Assembly (NCBI RefSeq): GCF_004403185.1
Contig: NZ_SOHJ01000014.1
Coordinates: forward strand, 1-64,000
Origin: Cryobacterium suzukii
GTDB taxonomy: Bacteria > Actinomycetota > Actinomycetes > Actinomycetales > Microbacteriaceae
DNA length: 64,000 nucleotides
Reading direction: 5' to 3'
Position numbers and translations under genes: made by a program. Below, piece by piece: positions 17,056-28,697 of this stretch (position 1 is the first letter of the stretch; the number at the start of each line of letters is the position of its first letter). The notes under the pieces were generated by a model, which saw nothing but the letters and a program-made list of their open reading frames with translations, was not told the origin of the DNA and ran no database searches.

Positions 17056-18754
17056 TCGCAGAGCGCGCCGTTCAGCCTGGCGGGTCGTTTCGGCGTTGTT
17101 CGTGGCAGCCAGTCTCGCCGTCGGACTCGGTGGCTGCACCGGCATCCCTCGCGACGGAGTGGTGCACGCCGGCAATGACATCGCGCCGGACGATAATCCA
17201 GCCCCGGTTTTTCTGCCGGCGCTACCGCAGAAGGACGCCTCGACGGAGTCTATTCTGCGCGGCTTCATCGACGCATCGTCAAGTCCGGAGAACAACTACG
17301 ACATCGCCCGCCAGTTTCTGGCTCCGCCGTTTCAATCCAGTTGGGATCCGACCTCTGGCGTCACCGTCGATAACGGTTCAGGGCGTACCCTGACCGTCCT
17401 CGACGACGCCACCACCCTCGTGGCGGTCACACCGATCGCGGAAGTGGACCAGTCCGGGGAATACCGCGAGGTTGACGCAAGCCCGGTACCGTTGCGCTAC
17501 GAATTTGCGCAGATCGGCGGCCAGTGGCGTATCAGTGCGGCCCCGGATGGCACGGTGATTGACGAAAACACCTTCAATGACGTTTTCAGTGCCCAGCCGG
17601 TCTACTTTTATGACCCCAGTTTTCGGTTTTTGGTGCCGGACCTGCGCTGGTTTCCGCGCGGCGCATCCGCTCCAACGAAACTGGTCAACGCGGTCTTGAA
17701 CGGACCGAGCGCCTGGTTGGCCGGCGCCGTGGCCACGGCCTTTCCCGAAGGCTCCGAGCTCACCGCCGACGCCGTGCAGGTCGTCGGGCGTCAGGCCATG
17801 GTCGATCTGAACAGCGAAGCCCTCAATGCCGATCGGCAGACCCTCCAACGCATGAAAGCACAGCTGGCGGCAAGTCTGCCGACGGGGCTGACAGTTGAAA
17901 TCACCATCGACCAGAACTCCCAGGCCATCACTGCTCTGGAATCGGGGGCTCCGCTCGTGGATCCGCGGGTGGATGCCCGGGCGCTCGTGCTGCGTGGTGA
18001 TGAGTTCGGTTTTCTCGCCGCTACCGGGCAGAGCATCACTGCGCTGGATGGGCTCTCTGACACTATCGCCCAGCTTGCTCCGACGGCTGTGACGCTCGCA
18101 TCGGGCCAGGGATCGGCGGCCGTACTCGCCAGCGACGGCGTCTACGTCGTCCGGGCCGGCGACGACCCCGAGCTGCTCGACGCGCGCGCGGGGCTGCTCG
18201 CGCCCTCAATCGACAATGACCGCTTCGTCTGGTCGGTGCCGGCAAACGATCCGAGTGCACTCGTCGTCTACAGCCCCACCGGGGACGCAACCTTGCTGCC
18301 GACTCCGTGGCCAGAGGCCACGTCGATCGCGGCACTGAAAGTGTCCCGAGACGGCTCTCGGCTGATCGCGCTCCTCGGCACCGGTTCCGAGACCCGATTC
18401 GTCATCGCCTCCATCATTCGCACCGGCGCGGCGCCGATCGGAATCGGTGCGCCCGTACTGCTGGCGTCTGGCGGCGGAATCGGCCGCGACGCGACCTGGA
18501 TCAATGAATTGACCGTCGCCTCGCTCAGCACGTTGCCCAGCGGCGAAGCCCGCATCGTCGCACAACAGATTGGTGGTGTCAGCACCATTCTCGAATCCCC
18601 CCTGAGTAGCCGGTTCATTGTCGGCAGTAACTCGGTGCGCGATCTGCGAGCCCTCACCGACACGGGCAGCCTCGAGGTGCAACGCGGAGCGGGCTGGCAG
18701 GCCCGCATCGATGAAGTGACCCTGCTCGCCACCCAGCAAGGCCTCGGCGGCTAA
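17048..18754 (+). CDS. lpqB: Lipoprotein LpqB
   Basis: I place the start at ATG 17048 (GGAGG upstream), inside the end of mtrB. This gives 568 aa and a proper lipoprotein signal: basic RRARRSAWR, hydrophobic core, and LGGC with the lipidated Cys at 30. A GerMN domain lies in the first half (around 180-300), and the second half is the LpqB beta-propeller domain. In mycobacteria LpqB binds the MtrB sensor domain and modulates its signalling. It acts at the outer face of the membrane. Confidence 0.93.
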   Translation: MTDRRARRSAWRVVSALFVAASLAVGLGGCTGIPRDGVVHAGNDIAPDDNPAPVFLPALPQKDASTESILRGFIDASSSPENNYDIARQFLAPPFQSSWDPTSGVTVDNGSGRTLTVLDDATTLVAVTPIAEVDQSGEYREVDASPVPLRYEFAQIGGQWRISAAPDGTVIDENTFNDVFSAQPVYFYDPSFRFLVPDLRWFPRGASAPTKLVNAVLNGPSAWLAGAVATAFPEGSELTADAVQVVGRQAMVDLNSEALNADRQTLQRMKAQLAASLPTGLTVEITIDQNSQAITALESGAPLVDPRVDARALVLRGDEFGFLAATGQSITALDGLSDTIAQLAPTAVTLASGQGSAAVLASDGVYVVRAGDDPELLDARAGLLAPSIDNDRFVWSVPANDPSALVVYSPTGDATLLPTPWPEATSIAALKVSRDGSRLIALLGTGSETRFVIASIIRTGAAPIGIGAPVLLASGGGIGRDATWINELTVASLSTLPSGEARIVAQQIGGVSTILESPLSSRFIVGSNSVRDLRALTDTGSLEVQRGAGWQARIDEVTLLATQQGLGG

Positions 18755-18852
18755 GCAACCGGCCGCTCCTCCCCAGAAAGCGCCGAGACGCGCTTGTCCA
18801 CCGCTGGCGAGTTCGGGCCGGCCCCGCCGGTATCCCGCGGCACACTGAGGCC

Positions 18853-19551
18853 ATGAACCGACAACTGCGCGATCGCCTGGCCGCCGCGAGCCGGGATGCC
18901 TGGGCAACCGTGCTGCCGACCGAGTGCTGTGGCTGTGGTGTCGTCGACCGTGCTCTGTGCGCCGACTGCAGGCGGGCGCTGGCGCCTTCCGTGCACCCGG
19001 TCGTCCGCGACGACGCCCTCATCTGGGCGGCACTCACCTACGAGGGTGCTGCCCGCCACGCGATCGCCGCTTACAAAGACGGCGGCCGAACGGATGCCGC
19101 CGCCGCCCTCGCCGCGCCGCTGCGAGCGGCCATTGTGGCCGCGCTGGCCGCCGTGCCCGCTAACCGTGAGGATCGTGATGCTGGGCGCTCTGACGCCGGC
19201 CCCGGAATCCAGCTCGTGACCATCCCGTCGTCTCGTCTGGCCTGGCGTGTTCGGGGCTACCACCCGGTCGATGCCCTCCTGCACCGCGTCGGCCTGCACC
19301 CGTTTGCGGCGCTCGCGCAGCGCATCGAGGCTCTCGACCAAGTGGGCCTCGGTCGGGCGGCGCGGGCCGCGAACAAGAGCAACAGCCTCGTCGCCAGGCG
19401 TCCGCTCGACGGGGTGCTGGTGATCCTGGTCGACGACATCGTCACCACGGGAGCGACCCTGCTCGAGGCGCGGCGCGCCGTGTTCGCTGCCGGCGGTGCC
19501 GTCGTCGGTCTGGCCACACTTGCGGAAACTCGGCGTCTGCTGCCCCCGTAA
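18853..19551 (+). CDS. ComF family protein (phosphoribosyltransferase-like)
   Basis: This 232-aa protein has an N-terminal zinc-ribbon-like Cys set (Cys25, 26, 28, 36, 39 in ECCGCGVVDRALCADC) and a C-terminal type I PRTase fold. The PRPP-binding motif VILVDDIVTTGAT is at 190-202. ComF proteins are associated with DNA uptake in Bacillus, but actinobacterial members of this mtrAB locus (Rv3242c position) have no proven role. Full length for the short actinobacterial form. Confidence 0.88.
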   Translation: MNRQLRDRLAAASRDAWATVLPTECCGCGVVDRALCADCRRALAPSVHPVVRDDALIWAALTYEGAARHAIAAYKDGGRTDAAAALAAPLRAAIVAALAAVPANREDRDAGRSDAGPGIQLVTIPSSRLAWRVRGYHPVDALLHRVGLHPFAALAQRIEALDQVGLGRAARAANKSNSLVARRPLDGVLVILVDDIVTTGATLLEARRAVFAAGGAVVGLATLAETRRLLPP

Positions 19552-19694
19552 TGGCCCTCAGTGCAGCTCCAAGTGCCCCAACAGCAAACTCGTCGACAAA
19601 TGCTGTGACTTATTGCACTCCCACGGCTACGGTGGAGACAAAGGCGCGAAATGACCGCCCGGTTTTGGGGCGGTCCGCCAAACTGGAGGTCGTC

Positions 19695-20399
19695 ATGGAA
19701 ACTAACATTGTCGGACGCAACCTTGGGATCACGGATCGTTTCCGGGATTACGCAACGGAGAAGGCTGAGAAAATCGCCCTCCTCGCCGAGAAGGCCCTCG
19801 CGCTCGAGATCAAGGTCAGCCGCCACCACGAGAAGAACGGCGCTGCCGTCGGCAACGACCGGGTCGAACTCACCCTGATCGGCAAGGGGCCGTTGGTTCG
19901 GGCCGAAGCAGATGGATCCGACAAGTACGCCGCTTTTGACGTGGCGCTGGGTCGTCTGCTTGAGCGGGTTCGCCGGGCCAAGGACCGCAAAAAAGTACAC
20001 CGCGGCGGCGCCCACCGGCCCACTTCGCTGCACGAGGCGTCCGCGGTCGGCTTCAGCGTCATCGACATCACGCCGGCCAACCCCGAGACGCTCGAGCGGG
20101 TACGCACCGGCGCGATTCCCATCGTGCAGGCGGATGCCCCCGAGGCCTCCGCCGAAGAGGAGTACTGCCCCGTCGTCATCCGTCGCAAGGTGTTCGCCGC
20201 GGCCCCCATGTCCGTCGATGATGCCCTGTATTTCATGGAACTCGTCGGCCACGATTTCTACCTGTTCCAGGACATCGAAACCAAGCGCCCCAGTGTGGTC
20301 TACCGCCGCAAGGGCTGGGACTACGGAGTCATCGAACTCGACGGTTCGGTCGGTGAGCTGCAGGAGGCTGTGCCCGTTGCCAGCGGGCGTGCCAACTGA
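19695..20399 (+). CDS. hpf: Ribosome hibernation-promoting factor, long form
   Basis: The ATG at 19695 is preceded by CTGGAGG and gives 234 aa (METNIVGRNLGITDRFRDY). The N-terminal S30AE domain (about 1-105) is basic and binds the 30S decoding region. The C-terminal ribosome-dimerisation domain (about 170-228) contains IRRKVFAAAPMSVDDALYFM and HDFYLFQDIETKRPSVVYRR. Long HPF forms 100S dimers in stationary phase or cold. In actinobacteria it sits just upstream of secA. Confidence 0.94.
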   Translation: METNIVGRNLGITDRFRDYATEKAEKIALLAEKALALEIKVSRHHEKNGAAVGNDRVELTLIGKGPLVRAEADGSDKYAAFDVALGRLLERVRRAKDRKKVHRGGAHRPTSLHEASAVGFSVIDITPANPETLERVRTGAIPIVQADAPEASAEEEYCPVVIRRKVFAAAPMSVDDALYFMELVGHDFYLFQDIETKRPSVVYRRKGWDYGVIELDGSVGELQEAVPVASGRAN

Positions 20400-20437
20400 C
20401 CAACTAACATTGCCTTAGCCGCCGACCAGGTCGGTGC

Positions 20438-20500
20438 TCTGGCATCTGCCAGACGAGAGGCGCAGGCGTGTGCTGCGGCAGTCCGATTGGGCTGCCGCAG
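20438..20500 (+). terminator. Hairpin cluster between hpf and secA
   Basis: Two perfect hairpins, TCTGGCA/TGCCAGA (20438-20453) and CTGCGGCAG/CTGCCGCAG (20473-20500, 10-base loop), follow the hpf stop. They lack a T run but are strong enough to attenuate or end the hpf transcript. A further CCGAC/GTCGG pair lies just upstream. Confidence 0.5.
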
Positions 20501-20536
20501 AGCGTGCCTGCACCGTTTGACTAGTGGAGTACATTC

Positions 20537-23344
<2,808 letters not shown>

Positions 23345-23358
23345 CCCCGACGTACGCC

Positions 23359-23392
23359 GACAACGCACGCCCATTCGTGGGCGTGCGTTGTC
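23359..23392 (+). terminator. secA terminator
   Basis: A perfect 15-bp stem (GACAACGCACGCCCA and its complement) with a TTCG tetraloop lies 15 bases after the secA stop. It could serve both secA and the convergent gene at 23438-23878. Confidence 0.75.
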
Positions 23393-23437
23393 ATGGGGCC
23401 GGTTGGGCATTCGGCTGCTGGCGGTGCCGCCCGCGCA

Positions 23438-23878
23438 TTACATGACTACGAGCACCGTGGCACGCCAGCGCTGATCCAAGCCCTCCAACTGCACCGAGAC
23501 GACGTGCGCTCGGCGTTTGTCGTACACCAGGATCACTGCGTTGAAACCGCCGGTGTCGGTCGGCCAGGTCTTCACATGGTCGATCCACAGCCTGGGTCGT
23601 TCAGTGACGACTCCCGTGATGGCTCTAGCCCGAGCAGCGATCGACACGCGCACGCGCAGATGGGCGTAGACGTCGTCGGTGACCCAGCGCGCGAGCTGCT
23701 CGAGGTCTCTGGCTCCGGCGATAACTTCGACAGCCCGCAAGGCTAGGGCGCGCAGCACCTGCTCCGCCTCGGGCCGGTGCGCCTGCCCAATCGGCTTTGG
23801 GCTGACTCCGCGCGCATCGATACGGGCCTCCAACGGGGGAACCTGCGCGCTGGAAGCTCCGGAACCAGATGACGTCAT
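23438..23878 (-). CDS. Rv3235-family protein
   Basis: This 146-aa soluble protein has a disordered N-terminus and a helix-plus-strand core. Conserved-looking stretches are ALRAVEVIAGARDLEQLARW, VTDDVYAHLRVR and a C-terminal ARRAHVVSVQLEGLDQRWRA-like strand pair. It matches what I recall of Rv3235-like proteins, whose role is unknown and which occur near secA in actinobacteria. It is convergent with secA. Confidence 0.75.
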   Translation of the reverse strand: MTSSGSGASSAQVPPLEARIDARGVSPKPIGQAHRPEAEQVLRALALRAVEVIAGARDLEQLARWVTDDVYAHLRVRVSIAARARAITGVVTERPRLWIDHVKTWPTDTGGFNAVILVYDKRRAHVVSVQLEGLDQRWRATVLVVM

Positions 23879-24010
23879 TGTTCCTCCTGATATCGAACGT
23901 GCAACTCATGTGGCGCAAAACCTAATCAGCTTGATCACCGCGCTGTCTAGCGCTTAAAGAGCCTGTGCATAACGCGAGCGAGATCGTCCGGCGTCGGCTA
24001 CTTTCGACGT

Positions 24011-24610
24011 GTGCGCTGGGACGATTTGTTTGATGACCTCGAAGGGCAACTCGAACGTGAGCTGCACTCCGAAGCTACTGACCTGCGCCTGCAGGAAGAA
24101 CGTGCACGGTTGGACAAGCTCTCCCTGCGCACCCGATTGAGTAACGTGGTGCGGTCGGTCGGCCTCGGTGGCGCGCTGCAGCTGCGCATCGTGCTGGTCT
24201 CTGGTGAAACCATCGCGGTTCGCCCGACGACACTCGGTCGCGACTGGCTCGCGGCCGACTTGCCGGGCTCCGGGAACGGTCGGGTTCAGTGCGTGATCCC
24301 GCTCTCGGCCATCGCCGGTGTGGTGCTCAGCGACGAGCAGAATCTCGCCTCGCTCGCGGTCGAGTCAGAATCCACCGGAAAGTTGATCGAACGCGTCGGT
24401 TTTCCCTTTGTGCTTCGAGACCTGTGCCGTCGACGCCGCAGCGTGGAGCTCGAGACCCGCGGTGGTGTCCTGGCTGGCACCATCGACCGGGTCGCGCGTG
24501 ACCACCTCGATCTGGCGGTGCATCCGCTCGGAACGCTGCGCCGCGCGCCGGAAGTCCTGCACTACCGTCTCGTGCCGTTCTGGCAAATTCACGTCATCCG
24601 GCTCGGCTAG
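24011..24610 (+). CDS. Conserved hypothetical protein, 199 aa
   Basis: The start is GTG. Residues 1-45 are charged and helical (WDDLFDDLEGQLERELHSEA), suggesting a coiled coil. The remainder is beta-rich (LRIVLVSGETIAVRPTTLG; GVLAGTIDRVARDHLDLAVH), resembling small beta-barrel folds. No catalytic motif or membrane segment is seen. I do not recognise a named family. It precedes the SAF/ParA-like pair by 88 bases. Confidence 0.75.
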   Translation: MRWDDLFDDLEGQLERELHSEATDLRLQEERARLDKLSLRTRLSNVVRSVGLGGALQLRIVLVSGETIAVRPTTLGRDWLAADLPGSGNGRVQCVIPLSAIAGVVLSDEQNLASLAVESESTGKLIERVGFPFVLRDLCRRRRSVELETRGGVLAGTIDRVARDHLDLAVHPLGTLRRAPEVLHYRLVPFWQIHVIRLG

Positions 24611-24611
24611 T

Positions 24612-24630
24612 TGTGGATAACTTTTCCACG
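24612..24630. promoter_or_regulatory. Candidate pair of inverted DnaA boxes
   Basis: TGTGGATAA at 24612-24620 is the exact complement of the DnaA box TTATCCACA. It is followed by TTTTCCACG (24622-24630), one mismatch from TTNTCCACA in the opposite orientation. The pair also forms a GTGGA/TCCAC hairpin just after the stop codon of the preceding gene. Function not shown. Confidence 0.4.
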
Positions 24631-24698
24631 ATTTTCCGCAGTCGGGCACGATGGGCCCAACGCATCAGCAGAAGCGCTACACACCAGGGAGGTAACGG

Positions 24699-25334
24699 AT
24701 GAAAACAACCGGTCCCACACGCACGCGTCGTCGGTTCTGGGTCGATCCCCGATTTGTCATCGGTGTGGTGCTGGTCGCTGCGTCGATCGCGGGAGTCGGC
24801 GCGATCGTCGCCGGCAATGATCGCACCATGGCGGTCTACACCGCACGGCACACCCTGACCATCGGCGACCAGCTCAGGTCGGCCGACCTCGTGGAAAGCC
24901 GGGTGCAGCTCGGCGGTACGGCCGACCTGTATCTTGTGCCGGCGGCCGACCTGAAGCGCGGTCTGCTCGTCACCCAGACCATTCTGGCCGGCGAACTCGT
25001 GGCACGGTCCGCGGTCGGGCAAGCGTCGGGGAGCGACGTGACCAGTGTCGTCGTCGATGTGCCCGGAAGACTGGCCGCGTCCATCGTGGCGGGCTCCGTC
25101 GTGGATACCTGGTCGGCGCGGGCGACCGGGCCCAGCGAATATGCTCCGCCAACGATTCTCGTGGGGCAGGCCGTCGTGGTACGAATCGTCGAACCGACCG
25201 GCATCATCGCGGCCGACAATGGTCAATCCGTCGAGATGCTCGTGCCCAAGGCCAACGTGGGCGCGGTGCTGGAAGCGATCATGAACGGTGATGCCCTCGC
25301 GATCGTGCCCGTGAACACCCCGGTGGTGCCCTGA
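24699..25334 (+). CDS. SAF domain-containing membrane-anchored protein (CpaB/RcpC-like)
   Basis: This 211-aa protein has a basic N-terminus, one membrane helix (about 18-38) and an external SAF domain starting at about 47 (TARHTLTIGDQLRSADLVES). SAF domains in CpaB/RcpC belong to Flp/Tad pilus assembly, but no secretin, TadA or pilin is encoded here. The only linked gene is the CpaE-like ATPase, which overlaps its stop (TGATG). GGGAGGT precedes the start. Confidence 0.82.
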   Translation: MKTTGPTRTRRRFWVDPRFVIGVVLVAASIAGVGAIVAGNDRTMAVYTARHTLTIGDQLRSADLVESRVQLGGTADLYLVPAADLKRGLLVTQTILAGELVARSAVGQASGSDVTSVVVDVPGRLAASIVAGSVVDTWSARATGPSEYAPPTILVGQAVVVRIVEPTGIIAADNGQSVEMLVPKANVGAVLEAIMNGDALAIVPVNTPVVP

Positions 25335-26596
25335 TGGCCAGGCTCGCGCTCGTGCTGGACCGAGCGACCGAGCAGCGGATGCTCGCCGAGATCGTGGATT
25401 GTGGGCACAGTGTCGTCACGCGCGTTGATACTGCCCGGGAATTTCTCGAGACGCTATCGCATGGGCAGCCGCACGTCGTCGTCGTCAGCGGTCGCCGGGA
25501 GTCTCTGACCGGCCAGCTGATCGCCGCGTGCGACGAGCGCGGCATCCGGGTCGTCGCCCTGACCGCGACCGAACAGGAGCGACGGCACGCGGGCACGCTC
25601 GGCCTCTACGAAACGGTCGCGATACCCTGCGACTGGTCGGAGATCGAAGACCTGCTCGTGTCGGGCGTTGTCGTTCCGTTGCGGGTGGGGGAACGACATT
25701 TCACCGGCGGCGCGCTCAACACGGGCTCGGTGATCGCGGTGTGGGGCCCGTGCGGCGCCCCGGGGCGCACCACGCTCGCCATCAACATCGCGGCGGAAAT
25801 CGCAGCAGCTGGTCACACCGTCGTGTTGGCCGACGTTGATACATACAGCGCCTCGATCGCCCCGAGCCTTGGCATGCTCGACGAAGCACCTGGCTTCGCT
25901 GCCGCCTGCAGGCTGGCCGGCAGCGACAGTCTCAACCAATCGGAGCTTGAACGTATCGCGCAACGCTACAACTCGCCCAAGGGCGCTTTCTGGGTGCTTA
26001 CCGGCCTCGGCAGGCCGTCGCGCTGGCCGGAGCTGTCGACCGAACGGGTCACCCGCACCATCGACGCGCTACGCCACTGGGTGGACTACGTGGTGGTCGA
26101 TACCGGGTTCAGCCTGGAGAGCGACGAAGAACTGACCAGTGACGTGTTGGCGCCCCGGCGCAACGCCGCCACCGTCACTGCCCTGCGCGCGGCCGACCAC
26201 GTCGTCGCCTGCGGGCTGGCGGACCCGGTTGGGATGGCCCGGTTTCTTCGCGCCTGGAGCGATCTCACCGAGGTGATCGGCGGCAGTACGGTCAGCGTCG
26301 TGATGAATCAGGTGCGGGCGAGTGCTGTCGGGCTGAATCCGCGAGCGCAGGTCACTGCAATGCTGTTGCGTTTCGGCGGCATCGAATCATCGATTCTGGT
26401 GCCGCACGACCAAGGCGCCCTGGACGCGGCGGTATTGACCGGTCGCACGCTGCGGGACGCGAGCCCGAAGTCTCCGGCGCGCGTGAGCATCCGTCGTTTT
26501 GTCCTGGAGGACCTGATCGTCCTTCCTGCCACGGAATCCAAGCGGATGCCGCGGCGCGTCAAGTGGCGCGCACGAAAGGCAGCCCCGGTTATGTGA
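25334..26596 (+). CDS. CpaE/MinD/ParA-like P-loop protein with Arg in Walker A
   Basis: This 420-aa protein has an N-terminal receiver-like domain (about 1-110, without an obvious phosphoacceptor) and a ParA/CpaE ATPase-like domain from about 130. The P-loop reads GPCGAPGRTT (138-147): Arg145 stands where the invariant Lys is expected. Switch-like TVVLADVDTYSASIAPSLG follows. CpaE/TadZ proteins position pilus machinery; this one may be a repurposed orphan. It is [15 protein letters not shown] coupled to the SAF gene and lies directly before pdtaS. M. tuberculosis has a Soj/ParA-like gene in the same neighbourhood (Rv3213c, from memory). Confidence 0.82.
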   Translation: MARLALVLDRATEQRMLAEIVDCGHSVVTRVDTAREFLETLSHGQPHVVVVSGRRESLTGQLIAACDERGIRVVALTATEQERRHAGTLGLYETVAIPCDWSEIEDLLVSGVVVPLRVGERHFTGGALNTGSVIAVWGPCGAPGRTTLAINIAAEIAAAGHTVVLADVDTYSASIAPSLGMLDEAPGFAAACRLAGSDSLNQSELERIAQRYNSPKGAFWVLTGLGRPSRWPELSTERVTRTIDALRHWVDYVVVDTGFSLESDEELTSDVLAPRRNAATVTALRAADHVVACGLADPVGMARFLRAWSDLTEVIGGSTVSVVMNQVRASAVGLNPRAQVTAMLLRFGGIESSILVPHDQGALDAAVLTGRTLRDASPKSPARVSIRRFVLEDLIVLPATESKRMPRRVKWRARKAAPVM

Positions 26597-26640
26597 GGTC
26601 ACGGCGATGTGAACCCACAGATACACCTAGGCTATGGAGA

Positions 26641-28134
26641 GTGTCGACGCTCAGTGATCTCGTACTTGCCCAGGGCCGCAGCAGCGCGGAAGACGTGGAC
26701 TGGCTGCATATGCTGGTCGCGGACGGCCAACTGCTCGCCGACCTCGCGTTCGCGGATATCGTCGTGTGGGTTCCGACGACCTCCGACAGTTTCGTCGCGG
26801 TAGCTCACGCGCGCCCATCAAGCGCGGCGACCCTGTTTTATCGGGACTTCGTCGGCCAGCACATCAAGGCGGAGTGGCGCAACCAGGTCACTGAAGCCTT
26901 CGAGACCGCGAAGATCGTCGACCGTAATGCCCCGGCCTGGTACGAGGAGACTCCCACCCGAGTGCGGGCCATTCCGGTGCTGCGCCGACTGAGCACGAGC
27001 GGATCCGAGGTGACGGATGCCCCGGTGGCGGTGCTCACCCGCCACACCAACCTGAGTGAGGCGCGCACGCCGAGCCGTCAGGAATTGACTTTCAATGACT
27101 GCGCGAACGACCTTTTCACCATGATCGCGTCCGGCGACTTTCCCGATCTCGGGGCCCCGACCGGACCGCGCCGCGGCGCACCGCGAGCTTCGGACGGCCT
27201 GCTGCGGCTTGACGTCGACGGCCTGACGACCTTTGCCAGCCCGAACGCGCTTTCCGCGTTCAACCGCATGGGTTTCGCCGAAGAGCTCGAGGGGGAGTCC
27301 CTCGCCGAGGTCACTACGAGCCTGCTCACCGGTACCGCCGTCGTCGACGAGTCCCTCCCCCTGGTCGTCACCGGGCGGGCACCGTGGCGCACCGATATCG
27401 AGGCGCGCGGGGTGACGGTGTCGCTCCGTGCGATTCCCATTCGCAATCGTGGAGAACGGGTTGGTGCGATCATCTTGTCCCGTGACGTCAGCGAGCTGCG
27501 CCACCAGGAACGTGAGCTGATCACCAAGGATGCGACCATCCGGGAGATCCACCATCGGGTCAAGAACAACCTGCAGACCGTGGCCTCCCTGCTGCGCATC
27601 CAGGCGAGGCGCACCCAGTCCGACCGGGCGCGTGAGGCACTGACCCAGGCGATGCGGCGGGTTGCCGCAATCGCCGTTGTGCACGACACCCTGTCGGAGG
27701 GGCTCAGCCAGATCGTCGACTTCGACGCCGTCTTCGAACGCGTGTTGCTATTGACGGTGGAGGTGGCATCCGCTCACAACACGACCGTGCACCCGAAGTC
27801 CTTCGGCAGCTTTGGCACCCTGCCAAGCGCCTATGCGACGCCGCTCGCACTCGTGCTGACGGAGCTCGTCACCAACGCGGTTGAGCACGGCCTCGCCGGG
27901 CGTGAGGGCGAAGTGTCGATCGAGGCGCAGCGCAGCGACGAGACACTCACCGTCATGGTGCGCGATACCGGTGCCGGCCTGCCGGAGGGCAAGGTGGGCT
28001 CCGGCCTCGGCACGCAGATTGTACGCACACTCATTCAGGGTGAACTCGGCGGCACCATCGACTGGCACACCATGATGGGCAGCGGTACCGAGGTAACGAT
28101 CGAGATCCCCCTGCGCTTCATGCAGGAAGGCTAG
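26641..28134 (+). CDS. pdtaS: Sensor histidine kinase PdtaS
   Basis: GTG at 26641 gives 497 aa, the usual PdtaS length; the frame is open 26 codons further up but that part is not family-like. An N-terminal GAF domain (about 5-145) and a PAS domain (about 180-290) are followed by a HisKA_2-type dimerisation motif TIREIHHRVKNNLQTVASLL with His304/His305. HATPase_c ends the protein. It is soluble. In mycobacteria PdtaS signals to the RNA-binding antiterminator PdtaR and, as in Rv3220c-Rv3219, lies beside whiB1. Confidence 0.93.
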   Translation: MSTLSDLVLAQGRSSAEDVDWLHMLVADGQLLADLAFADIVVWVPTTSDSFVAVAHARPSSAATLFYRDFVGQHIKAEWRNQVTEAFETAKIVDRNAPAWYEETPTRVRAIPVLRRLSTSGSEVTDAPVAVLTRHTNLSEARTPSRQELTFNDCANDLFTMIASGDFPDLGAPTGPRRGAPRASDGLLRLDVDGLTTFASPNALSAFNRMGFAEELEGESLAEVTTSLLTGTAVVDESLPLVVTGRAPWRTDIEARGVTVSLRAIPIRNRGERVGAIILSRDVSELRHQERELITKDATIREIHHRVKNNLQTVASLLRIQARRTQSDRAREALTQAMRRVAAIAVVHDTLSEGLSQIVDFDAVFERVLLLTVEVASAHNTTVHPKSFGSFGTLPSAYATPLALVLTELVTNAVEHGLAGREGEVSIEAQRSDETLTVMVRDTGAGLPEGKVGSGLGTQIVRTLIQGELGGTIDWHTMMGSGTEVTIEIPLRFMQEG

Positions 28135-28148
28135 TCCCCGTTCCATCC

Positions 28149-28198
28149 GGACGGGGCCCGGGCCCCGTCCGTGGGCCCAGTTTATAAACTGGGCCCAC
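28149..28198. repeat. Intergenic palindrome pair, copy 1
   Basis: A 22-bp perfect palindrome (28149-28170, half-site GGACGGGGCCC) directly abuts a 28-bp perfect palindrome (28171-28198, half-site GTGGGCCCAGTTTA). A truncated half GTGGGCCC follows at 28208-28215. The same two elements recur at 42491-42562. They lie 14 bases after the pdtaS stop and could end transcription between convergent pdtaS and whiB1. Confidence 0.85.
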
Positions 28199-28344
28199 GT
28201 CCATAAGGTGGGCCCGGCGAGCGGATGCCCGCCGCGAGACCTGAGGGCTGTGAGTGCCGGACCGCGTGCGCACAAAAAAGCGAGCCCCCGGCCTCCGGGA
28301 GTACCGGACGGCCGTAGGCTCGCGTTCTAGGTTCTGCTGACTCG

Positions 28345-28593
28345 CTAGGAAGCGCGGCGGGCGCGTGCGGCGCGACGCTTGAGCGCGCGGCGCTCGTCTT
28401 CGCTCAGACCGCCCCAGACTCCCGAGTCCTGGCCGGTTTCGAGTGCGTACTGGAGGCACACCTCGGTGACGTTGCATCGAGCACACACCGACTTTGCCTT
28501 CTCGATCTGGTCCACTGCGGGTCCAGTGTTGCCGACCGGAAAGAAAAGTTCCGGGTCAGCGGTGAGGCAGGCAGCTTTATCGCGCCAGTCCAT
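28345..28593 (-). CDS. whiB1: WhiB1-like iron-sulfur transcription regulator
   Basis: The ATG at 28591-28593 (AAAGGAG upstream) gives 82 aa, MDWRDKAACLT. The four cluster ligands are Cys9, Cys37, Cys40 and Cys46 (CX2CX5C), the same numbering as mycobacterial WhiB1. The GVWGG turn and a basic Arg/Lys tail (RRALKRRAARARR) for DNA contact follow. WhiB1 is an essential NO-sensitive [4Fe-4S] regulator that binds the primary sigma factor. It is convergent with pdtaS. Confidence 0.96.
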   Translation of the reverse strand: MDWRDKAACLTADPELFFPVGNTGPAVDQIEKAKSVCARCNVTEVCLQYALETGQDSGVWGGLSEDERRALKRRAARARRAS

Positions 28594-28697
28594 AGGGATG
28601 CTCCTTTTATTACATGGGTGCACGGCCGAGTGGCCAGAGTTGCAGGGTGATGGCCGGTTGCAGGAAAGTGGGATCTGCGCGATAACCGCGTTGAAAC

